From NCBI RefSeq assembly GCF_003994415.1, contig NZ_CP034689.1:1054001-1118000 (forward strand): 64,000 bases of DNA, in the 5' to 3' direction. Origin of the DNA: Achromobacter spanius. Its GTDB lineage: Bacteria > Pseudomonadota > Gammaproteobacteria > Burkholderiales > Burkholderiaceae_B. Positions 17,034 to 25,241 of this stretch are shown piece after piece. Within the stretch, counting starts at the first letter, position 1, and the number at the start of each line of letters is the position of its first letter. Below the pieces are notes generated by a model. That model saw only the letters and a list, made by a program, of their open reading frames with translations. It did no database searches and had not been told where the DNA came from. Both the position numbers and the translations under genes were made by a program.

Positions 17034-20030
17034 TCAATATCGCCAGGTCATATGCAGCGAACCCGCGTTTTCACGGTTGCCGCTGCCGAATTGGCCGCTG
17101 TAGGTCAGGCCGATGGTGGCGTTTTTGGTAATGGCGGTTTCGACGCCAAGCTCGGCCAAGGCGGCGTCGCGCGCGATGGGAGCGCCCGTCACGCTGAAGG
17201 CCTGGCCACCGTCGAAAGACATGACGGTTTGGGACTGCACATCACCAAAAGCGTGACGCCAGCCCAAGGTGGCCTGCAGACGGCCTTCGGTTTGTCCGAC
17301 CGTGAAGTCCGTCAATGCGCGCAAGCCCAACGTGCTGGTGGTTTGTTTGCTGCTGTTGCCTTGCCCACGCAGAGCAGCCGAACCGCCAGACTCCGAGAAT
17401 CCGCGGTTGCGCGTGTCGCTCCAGGCCAGGCCGGCAAAGGGTTCAAGGCTGACGTGCTCCGAGACGGGCAGGGCGTAGCCAAGTTCTGCGAACAGTTGGG
17501 TGGTGCTGGCGCCATAGTCGGCGCTCAGTGTCTGCGACACGCCGGAGACGCTGGCATGGCGCTCGGTGGAAATGTCGTGCCAGGTGTAGGACGTGCCCGC
17601 CATCAGGTTCAATTTACCGGGGCCGACGTCGAACACTCTGCCGCCAAACAACGCCGCGCTGTAGCCGGCAACGTCCGCTTGGGACGAGCGATCGTCCACG
17701 CGGATGTTGCTGTCGGTGAAGCCCAGCGCACCGCCCAGGCGCCAGCCGCCGCCCAAGGCGTGGTCGACCCCGGCGAAGACACCGCCTGTCTTCTGGCGGA
17801 CTTGTCCGGCATCGCTATTGCCCTTCAAGGTCTGCCAATTGCCAATGACCTCGGCCCAGGCGGGCTGCGCGTTAGAGGAGGGCAAGGCGGAAGCGGACAG
17901 GGTGCCGCCGGCTTGCGCAGTGGGAGCGCCCGCCCGCATGCCCGCGCCCAGATTGGCGCGCAGGTAGGCCAGGGGCACGGTACGCACCGTGTTGTTAAAG
18001 CCGGTCAAGCTGGACGTGACGCTCGCGTGCGCTTCACCCGACAAGCTGTTGAAGGCCGCGGCCGTCTCGCCTTCAGGCAGCGTCAGAATGTAGTCGTGCA
18101 GCGGATTGCCCGCGGGCAGGCTGTCCAGGGCGTTGGCCACGGCACGCTGGTTGCCGCTTTGCGCCGCGTCGGCAAAGGTAATGGGGCGGCCTCCGGGCCC
18201 CTGCTTGCGGCTAAGCTGCATCACCACGTTCTGGGCGTCGTAGCGCAGGGCCGGGTCCAGGTAGGCGTAGTTGGACGATACGCTGCCGAATTGCCCATTG
18301 ACCGTACCCGCGCTAAGAATGGTGTATTCGCGTTGGGCCTGGAACCCGCCGTCCGGCCCGATATGGACCGCCGACCCCGCCAGATTCGCCGTGCCGCTGA
18401 CCACGACGCGGCTGCTGGTCGATGATTGCGGATCGGCCGCCACTTGGTAAGTGGAACCCGGCGAGAACGTCAGGTCGCCTGCCACGTTCAGCGTGCCGCC
18501 GACTTTGCCCGGCGCCAGGGTGGCGCCGCTTTGCAGCGTGGTCGTGCCGACCTGGCCCACGCCGTGCAGTGACGCGCCGCTGGCCACGTTCAGCGCACCG
18601 CCGAGCTTGCCGTTTACCGTCAGGGCGCCGCCCAACACATTGGTCTGGCCGCTGAAGTCGCTTGAATCGCCCGTCAGTGTGGTCTTTCCCGCCAGCACAT
18701 TGATGGTGCCCATGCCGGGAGACAGGGAGCTGATGGCCGGGGCGAAGACGTAGTCGGTGCTGGAATGGTTGAAGACCAGCGTGCCGGTGCCGTTGCCAAA
18801 GCGCACCCCCAACGTTGCCAGCACCACGCCCGGGGCCGTCGCGGCATCACCCGCGGCGGCGCCGATGTTCACGGTGCCGGTCGAACCCGCGACATCGGCA
18901 ATTCGGAGTCGGTTCGCTGTTTCGATAGTGGCGCCATTGGACACCGTGGCGGTGCCGTCGCCGTTATAGCCAACGAGGAAGATGCTGGAGGTTCTGAGTT
19001 TGGTCTGCGGGCCGTCGGCGATGATGGTGCCTTCGGTGGATGCATTGAAACCGGCGATGATCTGAAACGCATCGACCAGGGCGCCATCGGTTGCGATCAG
19101 TTCGCCCTTTGATCCTGTGTTGAGGCCCAGCGAAATGAAATCGTTCAACGAAGAAAACTGGCTGCCGGCCCCGGAAACCGATAGCTTGCCAACGCCGCCG
19201 TCGTACATGCCGACGTAGGTTCGGGCTCCGGACGTGGCCGAGGCGCCACCCTTGATCTCTACCGTGCCCATACCACGGGAGCCAATTGTCATGCCGCCGG
19301 TTGTCGTCAGCGAAGCCCCGGGACCAGTGATTTCGACGGTGCCTTGCGAGCCAGCGCTATTGGCCATCAGCAGGCCGGAGGCTTGTGCCGTGCCGTGATC
19401 AGAAATTGCAAGGAGGCTGACGCCGTTGTCGCTGACGGTGAGTTGCCCGGACTGCAAAGAACTGCCTGCGCCCGAAATATTCAGCGTGCCGTGGGATCCC
19501 ACGTGGGATCCCAGCGAGACAGTGGTGGACGCGATGGCTTTGCCGCCGCCCGTAATGTTCAACGTGCCCGTGCCATAAAAGCCAACGTTTAACGCTTCCG
19601 CATTCCATTGGGAGCCAAGGCCGTTAACGGTGGCCGTGCCGGATTCAAGCTCAGAAACGCCAGCCGTGAAACCATTCGTGCTGTTGCTGATAATGGCGGT
19701 GCCGCTGGTTAACTGCCCGCCATTTTGCAAGGTGAGCGAGGGTCAACCGATTGCGCCAAGAAATATTGTGCCTGCCAGCGCGCTGCTGTTGTCGATAACC
19801 GGTGCGTTAGGCGTCACGCTATTGATAAATAGATAACCGGTTGAAATCGGAAGCGATGCCGACGACCAATTCAGCGGGTCCTGCCAATTACTGCTTTGCG
19901 TACCGTTCCACGTAATGTTCTGGGCCGTTGCCGGCGAAGTGGCGGTCAGGCTCAACGTGCAGGCGCCGGTCAGGCCAAGCGCTTGCAGGGCGAGGGACAT
20001 CGCCCTTTTTTTCAACTGGTAAGGAGGCAT
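17034..20030 (-). pseudogene. Type V autotransporter, copy 2, interrupted by an in-frame TGA
   Basis: The frame from ATG 20028-20030 has 998 codons before the final stop. One internal stop, TGA at 19743-19745 (codon 96), comes shortly after the signal peptide (KKR near residues 7-9, cut after ATAQ near 37). Downstream the same frame stays open for 898 codons through a beta-helix passenger and a complete barrel (about residues 725-998) ending WRY. Changing one base (TGG to TGA) would explain it. Internal starts would lack a signal peptide and give no exported protein. It may be a recent pseudogene, a sequencing error, or a readthrough site; the stop is followed by C, a leaky context. Confidence 0.75.
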
Positions 20031-20333
20031 TTTCGCTTTTCAATAATTTATGTGGGCGACGGCGTGGGCGCGGCCCCTGCCGTCAGTCAACAAGCACAAG
20101 ATAAAAACGTGGAATGGCTCGCTGCCCTGCAGATTATTGAATTGGCGCGAACGGAATGCGGTGACTCAAGCTTGCCAATCGCGCGGGCGATACTGGGATT
20201 TGCACGCGCGCGAGGTATCTTACGAATAGCTGACAGGTTCAAAAGCCCAAAAAGCGCAGAAATAACCGCCTATATCTCGGGTTGTTATACGTCCCTTAAT
20301 TTTTCCAAGTCCAGAATGGGGCGGTTTTTTATG
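20031..20333. other. Upstream region of autotransporter 2, no supported gene
   Basis: These 303 bases should carry the minus-strand promoter of autotransporter 2. I found no clear promoter pair or operator. A plus-strand frame stays open to 20354 but has no convincing start or family, so it is not called. Confidence 0.5.
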
Positions 20334-20621
20334 TCAGGACGGCGTGCGCGTTGATACGCCCGACAACGCATGCAGGCTTAATCCACAACTGCGAGCACGT
20401 TCGGACAGCGATTCACTTTGGGCCAACGCGCGCTGGCTTTCCTCCAGCAGCACATCCAGCTGTTCTTCCAGCGTGGCGGCCATCACCCAGGCCCGTTCGG
20501 CAAAGCGTTCGGAGAATTGCTCTACGCAAGCCTTGCAGATGGCGGCGCCATTCTTTTCAAGCAGCGGCGCGCCTTGGGCCAGCGTTGAATGGCAAAAAAT
20601 ACAGGCGAGTGCGCGGTTCAT
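20334..20621 (-). CDS. Small protein with a four-cysteine zinc-finger-like motif
   Basis: The protein is 95 residues. CIFC near residue 7 and CKAC near residue 29 form two CxxC pairs 19 residues apart, a spacing like the ClpX or treble-clef zinc fingers. The rest is one long helix rich in Glu, Gln, Leu and Ser (residues 45-80), a likely coiled coil. There is no membrane segment. It lies upstream of autotransporter 2 on the same strand with about 300 bases between. It could be a small regulator or adaptor; the family is not recognised. Confidence 0.6.
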   Translation of the reverse strand: MNRALACIFCHSTLAQGAPLLEKNGAAICKACVEQFSERFAERAWVMAATLEEQLDVLLEESQRALAQSESLSERARSCGLSLHALSGVSTRTPS

Positions 20622-20724
20622 GCGGCTGGCGGCTCATCGTCGGGGGGCGTGGCGCCGTCGGATGGCGGCGCCTTACCCTAAGACAACGGCCTGCCGAGCC
20701 AAGTCTTAAACCGGAATCTGTCCC

Positions 20725-20738
20725 AGGACAAATGTCCT
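20725..20738. promoter_or_regulatory. Palindromic operator-like site
   Basis: AGGACA-AA-TGTCCT is a perfect 6-2-6 palindrome in the 147-base gap between the chemoreceptor and the small cysteine protein. The motif CTAAGACAA also occurs twice nearby (around 20679 and 20737). It may be a regulator site for the small gene downstream on the minus strand. Confidence 0.35.
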
Positions 20739-20768
20739 AAGACAAAAGCATGAGTCTGGCCACACCGC

Positions 20769-22379
20769 TCAGCTGGCGTAAGCGCGGTGTAACGCGACGG
20801 GTTGCGGGGTGACGTCGATAATCGTTTCGGCCGGCACCTTGAAGAATGCGGCGGTCGCAGCCAGGCGTTTGGCCTGTTCTTCCAGCGAGGAGGCGGCCGC
20901 GGCGGCCTGCTCCACCAGCGCGGCGTTCTGTTGGGTCACGTCGTCCATCTGCGTAACGGCCCGGTTGATCTGGTCGATGCCCTGCGACTGCTCCGTAGAG
21001 GCTTCCGTGATTTCGGCCATGATCTGGGTCACGCGCTGCACCGACGAGACGATCTCCTGCATGGTGTCGCCCGCCTGACGCACTTGTTCGGCGCCACTAT
21101 CGACATTGCCGGTGGATTGCTCAATCAGGTCCTTGACCTCGCGCGCGGCTTGCGCGCTGCGTTGCGCCAATGACCGCACCTCGCCCGCCACCACCGCAAA
21201 ACCCTTGCCTTGTTCGCCGGCTCGGGCGGCTTCCACCGCCGCATTCAGGGCCAGGATGTTGGTCTGGAATGCAATGCCGTCGATGACGGAGACGATCTCG
21301 GCAATGCGGCGCGAACTGTCCGAGATGCGGGACATGGTCTGCACTACCTGATTCACCGCGTCGCCGCCGCGCATCGCCACGCCACGGCTTTCCGCGGCCA
21401 GTGCGTTGGCCTGGTGGGCGTGTGCGGTGTTCTGCTTCACGGCCGTGGCCAGTTCTTCCATGCTGGCGGCGGTTTCTTCCAGCGAAGCGGCCTGTTCTTC
21501 CGTGCGCGAAGACAGATTGGTGTTGCCCGATGCGATCTCGGCCGCGCCGGTGTTGATTTCATTCACGCTGCGGCGGACTTCGGCCACGGTGCGCGTCAAG
21601 CTCTCCTGCATCCGCTTCAAGGCCGCGAACAACACGCCGATTTCGTTGTCGGCCATGGCAGCCACGCGGTGCGTCAGGTCGCCCGAAGCGATGCGGTCAA
21701 AGTGCACGGCGGCGTCTTTCAGGGGCGACAGCACCTGGCGGCTGATGAACCGCCAGCATCCGATCGCCAGGATCAGCGCCAGGCCCAACATGACGATGGC
21801 GGCGGCTTCGGCTTGCAGGTAGCGTCGGTCCGAGTCGTCATTGATCTCGATGGCGCGGCGCTCGGTGTGGTTCAGGATGGCGCTGACCCGTTCTTCGAAT
21901 TGGGCATCGGCGGTACGGGCCTGCGCCACGGCGTTCACGTAATTGTCGGCGGATTGCTTTTGCAGGGCGTCCCCCAACGCGTCGATGCTGCGCACGTAGG
22001 CGTCGAACACTCCGTCCAGGTCAGCCGTCATCTTCCGCGCGGCGTCCGACAGTTTGGGCACACGCTGAAAGACGGCATAACGCTGACGCGCGTCGGCCAG
22101 AAACTTGGTGGCCTGGTCTACGCTGGCCTGCGCCTGGGAGGCGCGGCCGGCCTGCACATCAAGATAGGCGGCCACAAGCGTGATGCGGGTGCGCAGAAGC
22201 AATACCTGGGTTTCATAAAGCGGGCGGGTCTGTTCCGTGGACACCAGGTTCAAGTCGTCGACGGCATCGTCGGCCGCCTTGACGAAAGACCAGCCCATGG
22301 TGGTGGTACCCGCCAAGGCCAGGACAAAGAGGGTCAGGACGGCGAACAGTCCGGTTCGAATTTTTAGGTTCTTAAGCAT
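20769..22379 (-). CDS. Methyl-accepting chemotaxis protein
   Basis: The protein is 536 residues from ATG 22377-22379, with AGGAG upstream. Order: membrane helix (about 10-32), a periplasmic four-helix sensor of about 150 residues, second membrane helix (about 188-208), HAMP, then the signalling coiled coil. The hairpin tip reads DGIAFQTNILALNAAVEAAR and is followed by EQGKGFAVVAGEVRSLAQRS, both diagnostic. It relays ligand binding to CheA/CheW at the cell pole. No NWETF-like receptor tail is present, so it would rely on other receptors for efficient adaptation. The ligand is unknown. It is a single-gene unit. Confidence 0.93.
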   Translation of the reverse strand: MLKNLKIRTGLFAVLTLFVLALAGTTTMGWSFVKAADDAVDDLNLVSTEQTRPLYETQVLLLRTRITLVAAYLDVQAGRASQAQASVDQATKFLADARQRYAVFQRVPKLSDAARKMTADLDGVFDAYVRSIDALGDALQKQSADNYVNAVAQARTADAQFEERVSAILNHTERRAIEINDDSDRRYLQAEAAAIVMLGLALILAIGCWRFISRQVLSPLKDAAVHFDRIASGDLTHRVAAMADNEIGVLFAALKRMQESLTRTVAEVRRSVNEINTGAAEIASGNTNLSSRTEEQAASLEETAASMEELATAVKQNTAHAHQANALAAESRGVAMRGGDAVNQVVQTMSRISDSSRRIAEIVSVIDGIAFQTNILALNAAVEAARAGEQGKGFAVVAGEVRSLAQRSAQAAREVKDLIEQSTGNVDSGAEQVRQAGDTMQEIVSSVQRVTQIMAEITEASTEQSQGIDQINRAVTQMDDVTQQNAALVEQAAAAASSLEEQAKRLAATAAFFKVPAETIIDVTPQPVALHRAYAS

Positions 22380-22566
22380 GCGCGTGGCTCCTGCAAAGGT
22401 GGCCAGGCAAACGCTGGCCACCGTGATCTGGTGATAAACCCGCGTCAAATGTAAATATGCATTACAAATTTAACAATTGATCATTTTTCACTGGCCTGTT
22501 CTTGTTTCGGCAACGCAAAGGCGCGACCCGAGGCGCCAGCGCCCAGGGGGCGGCATCGCGTGGCGG

Positions 22567-23478
22567 TCAGAACAAATCCGCAGTGTGGCTGCGCATGAAG
22601 TGCAGAAAGCGGTGGGCGGCGTCGGGCAGCGGCCGGGACACATGGGTCTGGACCTGGATTTGCCCGCCGTTGAGCAGGGCGTCCTCAATCGGGCGGCAGA
22701 TGAGCTTGCCGTCATTCAGTTGTGACGCCGCGGTCAATCGCGCGCACAAGGTCACCGCATCGCCCGCCAGCACATAGTGGTAGACGGCTTCGGGATGGTT
22801 GGACGTAAAAGCCGGCGACAGGGTGGTGTTGTACAGACTTGCGGCCGTGTCCAATAGCCGCCGCAATGCGCTGGCGCCGTCGGGTAGCGCCAGCGGATAC
22901 GCCGAGAGTTGGGTCAGTTGCACCGTGCCGTGGGAAGCCAGCGGATGGCCGGGCCGCATCACCGCGACGATCTCAGCCTGGCGCGCGTAGACCACGGCGA
23001 TGTCTTTTTCAGCGGCGTGGCTGTAGGTCACCCCGATGTCTGCCTGTGCAGAGCGCACACGTTCGGTGACCAGGCCGGCGTCCAAGACCGTCAAGTGAAA
23101 GCGCACGCACGGGTGATGAGCCTGGAAAGCGGCAAACTTCGGCGGCAGCGCACACGCCGCGACGCCATGGGCGCCAGCAATTTTCACGGTCTGCGTGTAG
23201 CGGCTGTTATGTCCGCCGATCTCGGCGTAGGTGCGTGCCGCGTCGGCTTCCACGCGGCGCGCGTGGTCCGCCAGGATGCGGCCCGCCTCGGTCACGCGCA
23301 TGCCCTTTGGGTGCCGTTCGAATAACTGGCTTTGCAGTCGCTGTTCCAGGCCCGCGATCTGCCGGCTGACGGCGGAACTGACGACGTTCAGCCTTGCGGC
23401 GGCGCCATTGACGGACCCCGTGTCGACGACGGTGAGGAAATAACGAAGCGCTGTGCTGTCGAAGTGGAATCGCTTCAT
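22567..23478 (-). CDS. LysR-family transcriptional regulator
   Basis: The protein is 303 residues from ATG 23476-23478; the open frame extends upstream without a good start. An N-terminal winged helix (ALRYFLTVVDTGSVNGAAARL, about residues 9-29; SSAVSRQIAGLEQRL follows) and a periplasmic-binding-like effector domain from about residue 90 give the standard LysR layout. It resembles the subgroup that controls amino-acid or aromatic uptake. No divergent target gene is found within 470 bases, so its regulon is not evident from position. Confidence 0.9.
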   Translation of the reverse strand: MKRFHFDSTALRYFLTVVDTGSVNGAAARLNVVSSAVSRQIAGLEQRLQSQLFERHPKGMRVTEAGRILADHARRVEADAARTYAEIGGHNSRYTQTVKIAGAHGVAACALPPKFAAFQAHHPCVRFHLTVLDAGLVTERVRSAQADIGVTYSHAAEKDIAVVYARQAEIVAVMRPGHPLASHGTVQLTQLSAYPLALPDGASALRRLLDTAASLYNTTLSPAFTSNHPEAVYHYVLAGDAVTLCARLTAASQLNDGKLICRPIEDALLNGGQIQVQTHVSRPLPDAAHRFLHFMRSHTADLF

Positions 23479-23950
23479 TGATGGGGAGCCGTAAATCTCA
23501 ATGTCGAGTCCAGGTGCTTGGCAGCCGCAAAATCGGCGCGCGCGGGCGGATGGCATCGGAAACGGCCTTCGCAAGCGTGCAATTTATGCCAGCTACACCT
23601 TCTGCCACAATCGCAAAATTATCAATATTGCATTCTAATTTCGGCAACCTCGGGTATGCGGCTGCGTTGTGGGCAGACACGGCAGACGGGCAGACAGGGG
23701 GGGCTGAAATGCAAAGCGCGCCCGAAGGCGCGCGCCATCTTTTAGCCGTGCTTGGCGGTCACGATGGAAAAGCGGGATCGGTCGTGAAAGAAAAAGTGGT
23801 CGGGGTTCATTCGAATTCTGCGTGGGCCATGCCATGCTTCACATGGCTATCGCGTCCGCTCGGCTATGAAAGCTCCAGCGCCTGCATCGGCAGCTTCCGT
23901 GCCGCCTTCGGCATGGCGCCCACGCGTTAACTCGCTGAGCTGCAGGCGCT
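23479..23950. other. Intergenic region between lysR and the cysteine-cluster gene
   Basis: These 472 bases have no gene I can support. Open frames on both strands are short, lack ribosome sites and show no family pattern. A gene divergent from lysR may have been lost here. A moderately AT-rich patch around 23580-23650 could hold the lysR promoter. Confidence 0.5.
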
Positions 23951-24412
23951 TTAAGCCGCCGCCGGCTGATCCGGATGCACGGGGCCTTGCGGGTCGTTTT
24001 CCGCGTCGGGGCGGGGCGCCACCGGCGGCAGGCCCAAGCCCAATCGCAGGCGCTGGCAGTCCGGATTGGGTGATCCATCCGGCATCCAGATATCGAATTC
24101 GCGGCAAGGCGTCGGGCGATTTTCGTAGATGGCGCAGTGGATGCCGGGCTGCCCCAGTTCACCGCGCAAGGACACGCAGCGGCCGCCGCCCATTTCGGTG
24201 CCCTTCATACAGGCGCGCAAGGGACTCATCTGGGTCACCAGTTCCAAAGGCACATGGCCGCCGTTTTCGCCAGCCAGTTCGCCGACATAGAACGACACCC
24301 TGAAATGCGAGCAACAGGCTCCGCAATCCAGGCAAGGGTTGGCGTCCGGCTTGTCGCCGGCCAGGACGGCGGGCGACACGAAGGTAAGGACAGCGGTCTC
24401 TAGCAGCGACAT
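23951..24412 (-). CDS. YkgJ-family cysteine-cluster protein (putative metal-binding)
   Basis: The protein is 153 residues from ATG 24410-24412. The motif CLDCGACCSHFRV (about residues 25-37) with later cysteines in RACMKG, GRCVSL, HCAIYE, TPCREF and PDCQR is the YkgJ/UPF0153 pattern thought to bind zinc or iron. The biochemical role of the family is unknown. No good ribosome site precedes the ATG; instead a run of nine C lies about 20 bases upstream on this strand, which might vary in length. The C-terminal 25 residues are Pro/Asp-rich. It stands alone. Confidence 0.75.
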   Translation of the reverse strand: MSLLETAVLTFVSPAVLAGDKPDANPCLDCGACCSHFRVSFYVGELAGENGGHVPLELVTQMSPLRACMKGTEMGGGRCVSLRGELGQPGIHCAIYENRPTPCREFDIWMPDGSPNPDCQRLRLGLGLPPVAPRPDAENDPQGPVHPDQPAAA

Positions 24413-24431
24413 GTTGGGGGTGGCGACATGT

Positions 24432-24440
24432 GGGGGGGGG
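24432..24440. repeat. Nine-base G tract upstream of the YkgJ-like gene
   Basis: A run of nine G (C on the coding strand) lies 20 bases before the start codon. Tracts of this length can slip during replication. In Bordetella, C tracts in fimbrial promoters cause phase variation, so length variation here could alter expression. This is inference. Confidence 0.4.
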
Positions 24441-24447
24441 CAGACGC

Positions 24448-24476
24448 AAAACGGGCTTGCATTGGCGCAAGCCCGT
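24448..24476 (-). terminator. Intrinsic terminator-like hairpin with no obvious gene upstream
   Basis: A 10-base stem (24451-24460 with 24467-24476) and a 6-base loop are followed on the minus strand by TTTT. The only sequence upstream on that strand is the 5' region of tag, which is transcribed the other way. It may end a small antisense RNA, or act in the long 5' leader of the cysteine-cluster gene. Confidence 0.5.
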
Positions 24477-24620
24477 AGGGGGATCCGGGCGCGCCGGGAC
24501 ATGGCCGGCGCGGGATCAGCGCTGCAAATAGTAGCGGGATTCCGACCGCGGCCGCTACGACTTTTTTCAGGGACGTTGCTGCGGTAGCATCGGTGCCTGA
24601 CCGCCGCCTGGAGCTTTATC

Positions 24621-25226
24621 TTGAACGCCAAAAACGATTTCCCCGACGGCCTTGCCCGTTGCGGCTGGGTGGATACGTCCGCCGAATACATGGCCTATCA
24701 CGACACCGAATGGGGTCGCCCGCAAGGCGACGACCGCGCACTGTTCGAACAGCTTTGCCTGGAAGGTTTTCAGTCAGGGCTAAGTTGGCGCACCATCCTG
24801 AACAAGCGCGAAGCCTTCCGCCGTGGCTTCGCCAATTTCGACCCTGCCCAGGTTGCGGAGTTTGGCGACAAGCAGGTGCAGGCCTTGCTGGCCGACGCCG
24901 GCATCGTGCGCCATCGGGGCAAGATCGAAGCCGTCATCAACAACGCGGGCCGCGCGCTGGAAATGATAGACAAAGAGGGGTCGCTTGCCGCGTTCTTCTG
25001 GCGCTTCGAGGCGCCGGCGGGGGCGTCGTCCAACTTGGGCGCCTCGACCTCGGAACAGTCCATCGCCTTGTCCAAGGCGCTGAAGAAATTGGGCTGGAAG
25101 TTCGTGGGCCCCACCACCGTCTACGCCTTCATGCAGTCGGTGGGCATGGTCAATGACCACAGCCCGGGCTGCCATTGCCATGCGCTCAGTGACAAGGCGC
25201 GCCAGGGCTTCAAAAGGCCGCTGTAA
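24621..25226 (+). CDS. tag: DNA-3-methyladenine glycosylase I
   Basis: The protein is 201 residues. It starts at TTG 24621-24623 with GGAG seven bases upstream. RCGW near the N-terminus, YHDTEWG, and CHCH near the C-terminus supply the Cys/His ligands of the Tag zinc snap. LCLEGFQSGLSWRTIL and the IVRHRGKIEA helix belong to the HhH glycosylase fold. The enzyme removes 3-methyladenine from alkylated DNA and starts base-excision repair. It is convergent with the sulfatase gene, with 15 bases between the stops. Confidence 0.94.
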   Translation: MNAKNDFPDGLARCGWVDTSAEYMAYHDTEWGRPQGDDRALFEQLCLEGFQSGLSWRTILNKREAFRRGFANFDPAQVAEFGDKQVQALLADAGIVRHRGKIEAVINNAGRALEMIDKEGSLAAFFWRFEAPAGASSNLGASTSEQSIALSKALKKLGWKFVGPTTVYAFMQSVGMVNDHSPGCHCHALSDKARQGFKRPL

Positions 25227-25241
25227 TCAAGGCCGCTGCCG

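Noticed and set aside
20052..20354. A plus-strand open stretch of about 100 codons upstream of autotransporter 2
   Set aside because: It reads somewhat protein-like (IIELARTECGDSSLP) but has no start with a ribosome site, no family, and overlaps the end of the small cysteine gene on the other strand.
23478..23930. A 150-codon plus-strand frame divergent from lysR
   Set aside because: No ribosome site, no domain, and uneven codon use; not called as the lysR target.
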